A stretch of DNA of 42,007 nt from JAAYDS01 sp039680625 (GTDB lineage: Bacteria; Chloroflexota; Anaerolineae; UBA1429): positions 1-42,007 of the forward strand of contig JBDKSN010000129.1 in NCBI GenBank assembly GCA_039680625.1, written 5' to 3'. The notes below the pieces were generated by a model, which saw nothing but the letters and a program-made list of their open reading frames with translations, was not told the origin of the DNA and did no database searches. Position 1 is the first letter of the stretch; every line of letters begins with the position of its first letter. Positions 39,961-42,007 of this stretch are shown piece after piece. A program made the position numbers and the translations under genes.

Positions 39961-42007
39961 ATGCTGTTGCGCAACATCCTTCGTCGACCAACTCGGTCCT
40001 TGCTGACCCTCATCGGCGTGGCCATCGGTATTGCCTCGATTGTGGCCTTGGTGTCGGTTTCCAAAGGCGTCGCGGCCAACTATGTGGAGGCCACCAACCA
40101 CACTGGCGCTGACCTCACGTTGCAGGCCGTCCAGTCTGAAGGCACCAGCATCACGCTGGGCAGTCCTTTCGATGAGGCAGTGGCCGACCAAGTAGCGCAG
40201 CTGCCCGAGGTCAAGTCGGTCTCGCCGATGCTCTATACGCTAGTGCAGGTACCTGGGGCGGATATCTTTGTCGTCTACGGCTATGAGCCGGACAGCCCGG
40301 GCATCGAGCACTTTAAGGTGTATGAGGGTGTCACGCTGAGCGAGGTCACCGACCGAAGAGGTGGGCGCCCCATCCTATTGGGCAAGGTCGCTGCAGACAA
40401 GCTGCACAAAGGGGTGGGCGATAGCCTGCTCATTCAGGGGTCGAGCTATCGTATCGTCGGCTTGTACGAGACTGGCGTGGCGCTGGAGGATTCGGGCGCA
40501 GTGATGTCGCTCGACGATGCTCAGATGCTGGCGAAGCTGCCTCGCCAGGTGATGTTCGTGGGCATCCAGCTGGTGCACCCCGAACGCGCCGCACAGGCCA
40601 AAGCACGCATCGAGCGGCTGCTGCCCCCGGACGTTGAGATTGCCGGCACTCAGATCGGCCAGATGATGCTCGATCTGATTCAGATGCTCGACGTCTTTGC
40701 CTGGAGTGTGGCATTGGTGGCGGCGCTGGTGGGTGGCATCGGCATGATGAACACCATGCTGATGAGTGTCTTTGAGCGCACCCGCGAGATCGGTGTGCTC
40801 CGCGCAGTGGGCTGGAGTCGATGGCGGGTGATGCGGATGATCCTCGGCGAGTCGCTGCTACTCAGCCTCACGGGCGGCGCGCTGGGCGTGGTGCTCGGTG
40901 TCGCGCTGGCCCGGCTCATCGCCTCGATCCCGGCGCTAGCTGGCCTTACCAAGGCCGAGATCACGCCGGCGCTGTTGTCGCAAGCCTTTGGCGCCACGCT
41001 GTTGCTCGGTGCTGTTGGCGGCATCTACCCTGCCTGGTATGCGTCGAATCTCTCGCCAGTGCTCGCCTTGAGCTATGAGGGAGCCTCTGCCGAGAGCAAA
41101 CCACTCCGCCTGCCCTTTGGCGGCATGGCGCTGCGGAACCTGGTGCGGCAACGGACACGCACCCTGCTCACCCTCGTGGGAGTGGGCGTAGCCATGCTCT
41201 CTCTCGTCAGTATGGGGGGCCTGACGCAAGGGGCGGTCGGCAGTTTCAATGCGATTGTGTCGGATTATGAGCTCACCGCCGTGGAGGCGGGGCGAGCCGA
41301 TACGCTGCTGAGCAGCATCGATGAGGCCGTTCTCGAGCGCATTGAAAAGATGCCCGAGGTGCAGTATGTGAGTGGGGTCATCTTGGGTGCGGTCGCCCTA
41401 CCTGGCCAGCCGTTTTTCGTGATCACAGGCCGGTCGCGTACAGACCCGCGTTTGCTCAAGGCGACCATTCGCGAAGGGCGCATGCTCGATGGTCCGCGCC
41501 AGGTCTTGCTCGGATGGAAGGCGGCTGCCGATCTGAAGAAGGGCGTCGGCGACCGCGTGTCCATGTTGGGCACGACGTTTACCGTTGTGGGGATCGTGGA
41601 GACGGGCAGCACCTTTGAAGATGCCGGCGCGATCATCGATCTCCGAGAGGCGCAGCGGCTGATGAACAAGCCGCGACAGGTGATGATGGCGCAGATCAAG
41701 TTGCGGGACCCTCAACAGGCCGATGCCGTGCTGGCCGCCCTGACCGAGATGTATCCCGACCTTCTCTTTTCCAAGAGTGCCGAGTTCACCGAGAACCTGC
41801 CCGACATGGAGATGGGCAATCAGGCGTTTGCGGCCATCTATGCGCTGACTGTGCTGGTAGGCTCGGTCGCACTCATGAACACTATGATCATGAGCGTGTA
41901 CGAACGCACGCGCGAGATCGGCGTGCTGCGTGCACTGGGCTGGAAGCGGCGCTACGTGCTCGCTCAGATGTTGGGTGAGTCGGTGATCCTTACAGTCCTC
42001 AGTGGCC
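39961..42007 (+). CDS. ABC transporter permease with duplicated MacB/FtsX halves, cut by the window edge
   Basis: The frame is open from ATG 39961 to the last base (682 codons, no stop), so the gene is partial. It has two similar halves. Half 1 begins MLLRNILRRPTRSLLTLIG and has MNTMLMSVFERTREIGVLRA; half 2 begins (from ~41128) MALRNLVRQRTRTLLTLVG and has MNTMIMSVYERTREIGVLRA. Each has an N-terminal helix, an extracytoplasmic MacB_PCD-type domain and the FtsX-type helices with the ERTREIGVLRA coupling helix. One chain could thus supply both halves of the transporter, with the neighbouring ATPase as dimer. Confidence 0.92.
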   Translation, partial: MLLRNILRRPTRSLLTLIGVAIGIASIVALVSVSKGVAANYVEATNHTGADLTLQAVQSEGTSITLGSPFDEAVADQVAQLPEVKSVSPMLYTLVQVPGADIFVVYGYEPDSPGIEHFKVYEGVTLSEVTDRRGGRPILLGKVAADKLHKGVGDSLLIQGSSYRIVGLYETGVALEDSGAVMSLDDAQMLAKLPRQVMFVGIQLVHPERAAQAKARIERLLPPDVEIAGTQIGQMMLDLIQMLDVFAWSVALVAALVGGIGMMNTMLMSVFERTREIGVLRAVGWSRWRVMRMILGESLLLSLTGGALGVVLGVALARLIASIPALAGLTKAEITPALLSQAFGATLLLGAVGGIYPAWYASNLSPVLALSYEGASAESKPLRLPFGGMALRNLVRQRTRTLLTLVGVGVAMLSLVSMGGLTQGAVGSFNAIVSDYELTAVEAGRADTLLSSIDEAVLERIEKMPEVQYVSGVILGAVALPGQPFFVITGRSRTDPRLLKATIREGRMLDGPRQVLLGWKAAADLKKGVGDRVSMLGTTFTVVGIVETGSTFEDAGAIIDLREAQRLMNKPRQVMMAQIKLRDPQQADAVLAALTEMYPDLLFSKSAEFTENLPDMEMGNQAFAAIYALTVLVGSVALMNTMIMSVYERTREIGVLRALGWKRRYVLAQMLGESVILTVLSG

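Noticed and set aside
1..42007. CRISPR array, insertion sequence, integrase or attachment repeats
   Set aside because: No direct-repeat array, transposase or integrase was seen. The contractile operon is treated as a resident eCIS-type locus, not a prophage: there are no capsid, terminase, portal or lysis genes.

Overview
The window is a GC-rich bacterial chromosome segment with densely packed genes. It carries a four-subunit 2-oxoacid:ferredoxin oxidoreductase, LysM/TPR and HEAT surface proteins, a DUF4349 lipoprotein, lactate-racemase cofactor genes, and a contractile injection system of the kind common in Chloroflexota, Actinobacteria and Cyanobacteria. The best guess is a Chloroflexota (Anaerolineae-like) bacterium. 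This is inferred from gene content only; there is no rRNA or phylogenetic marker in view.

Layout. (1) 1-4934, minus strand: a band-7/SPFH membrane protein, a dUTPase-fold protein, a membrane TPR/HEAT protein, a secreted four-LysM protein and acyl carrier protein. (2) 5015-11240: a cell-wall amidase and mtnA; rfbC facing back towards them; a DUF362 protein with a Cys-rich C-terminus; tRNA-Glu; and larE-larB-larC2 for the nickel-pincer cofactor of lactate racemase, with larA and the LarC1 half absent. (3) 11262-26173, minus strand: a ~15 kb phage-tail-like (eCIS-type) operon. In order of transcription it encodes the Pvc16/DUF4255 cap, sheath, tube, gp26-like chaperone, second tube, a Pro-rich bipartite protein, LysM tube-initiator (Afp7-like), VgrG-like hub/spike, PAAR tip, gp25-like, baseplate J-like, a tail protein I fused to an FHA domain, and last a transmembrane Ser/Thr kinase with its own FHA domain. 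A strong promoter lies ~385 nt upstream of the first gene. (4) 26697-28155: a DapA/NanA-family aldolase and mobB. (5) 28195-35280: a broken tagO/wecA-type gene, upp, porGDAB, dksA/traR-type and apt (all minus), then a metallophosphoesterase (plus). (6) 35342-42007: a DUF4349 lipoprotein; a cyclase and a CoA-type NUDIX hydrolase (minus); then an adaptor, ATPase and permease ABC export system that runs off the right edge.

The main candidate for something undescribed is the kinase/FHA arm of the contractile system. A membrane kinase and a baseplate protein in one operon both carry FHA domains with intact phosphothreonine-binding residues. This suggests phosphorylation-controlled assembly, anchoring or firing, by analogy with the threonine phosphorylation pathway of type VI secretion. 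The outer part of the kinase has Ca-binding TSP3-like repeats and what looks like a PLAT/LH2 domain with its two halves in swapped order. The operon appears complete at both ends, yet it lacks the usual AAA+ ATPase, tape measure and tail fibre.

Regulatory signals are unusually readable: several TTGAC(A/C/G)-N17/18-TANNNT promoters can be seen. Three genes (SPFH, amidase, NUDIX) have the -10 box exactly 6 nt before an ATG, which suggests leaderless transcripts.
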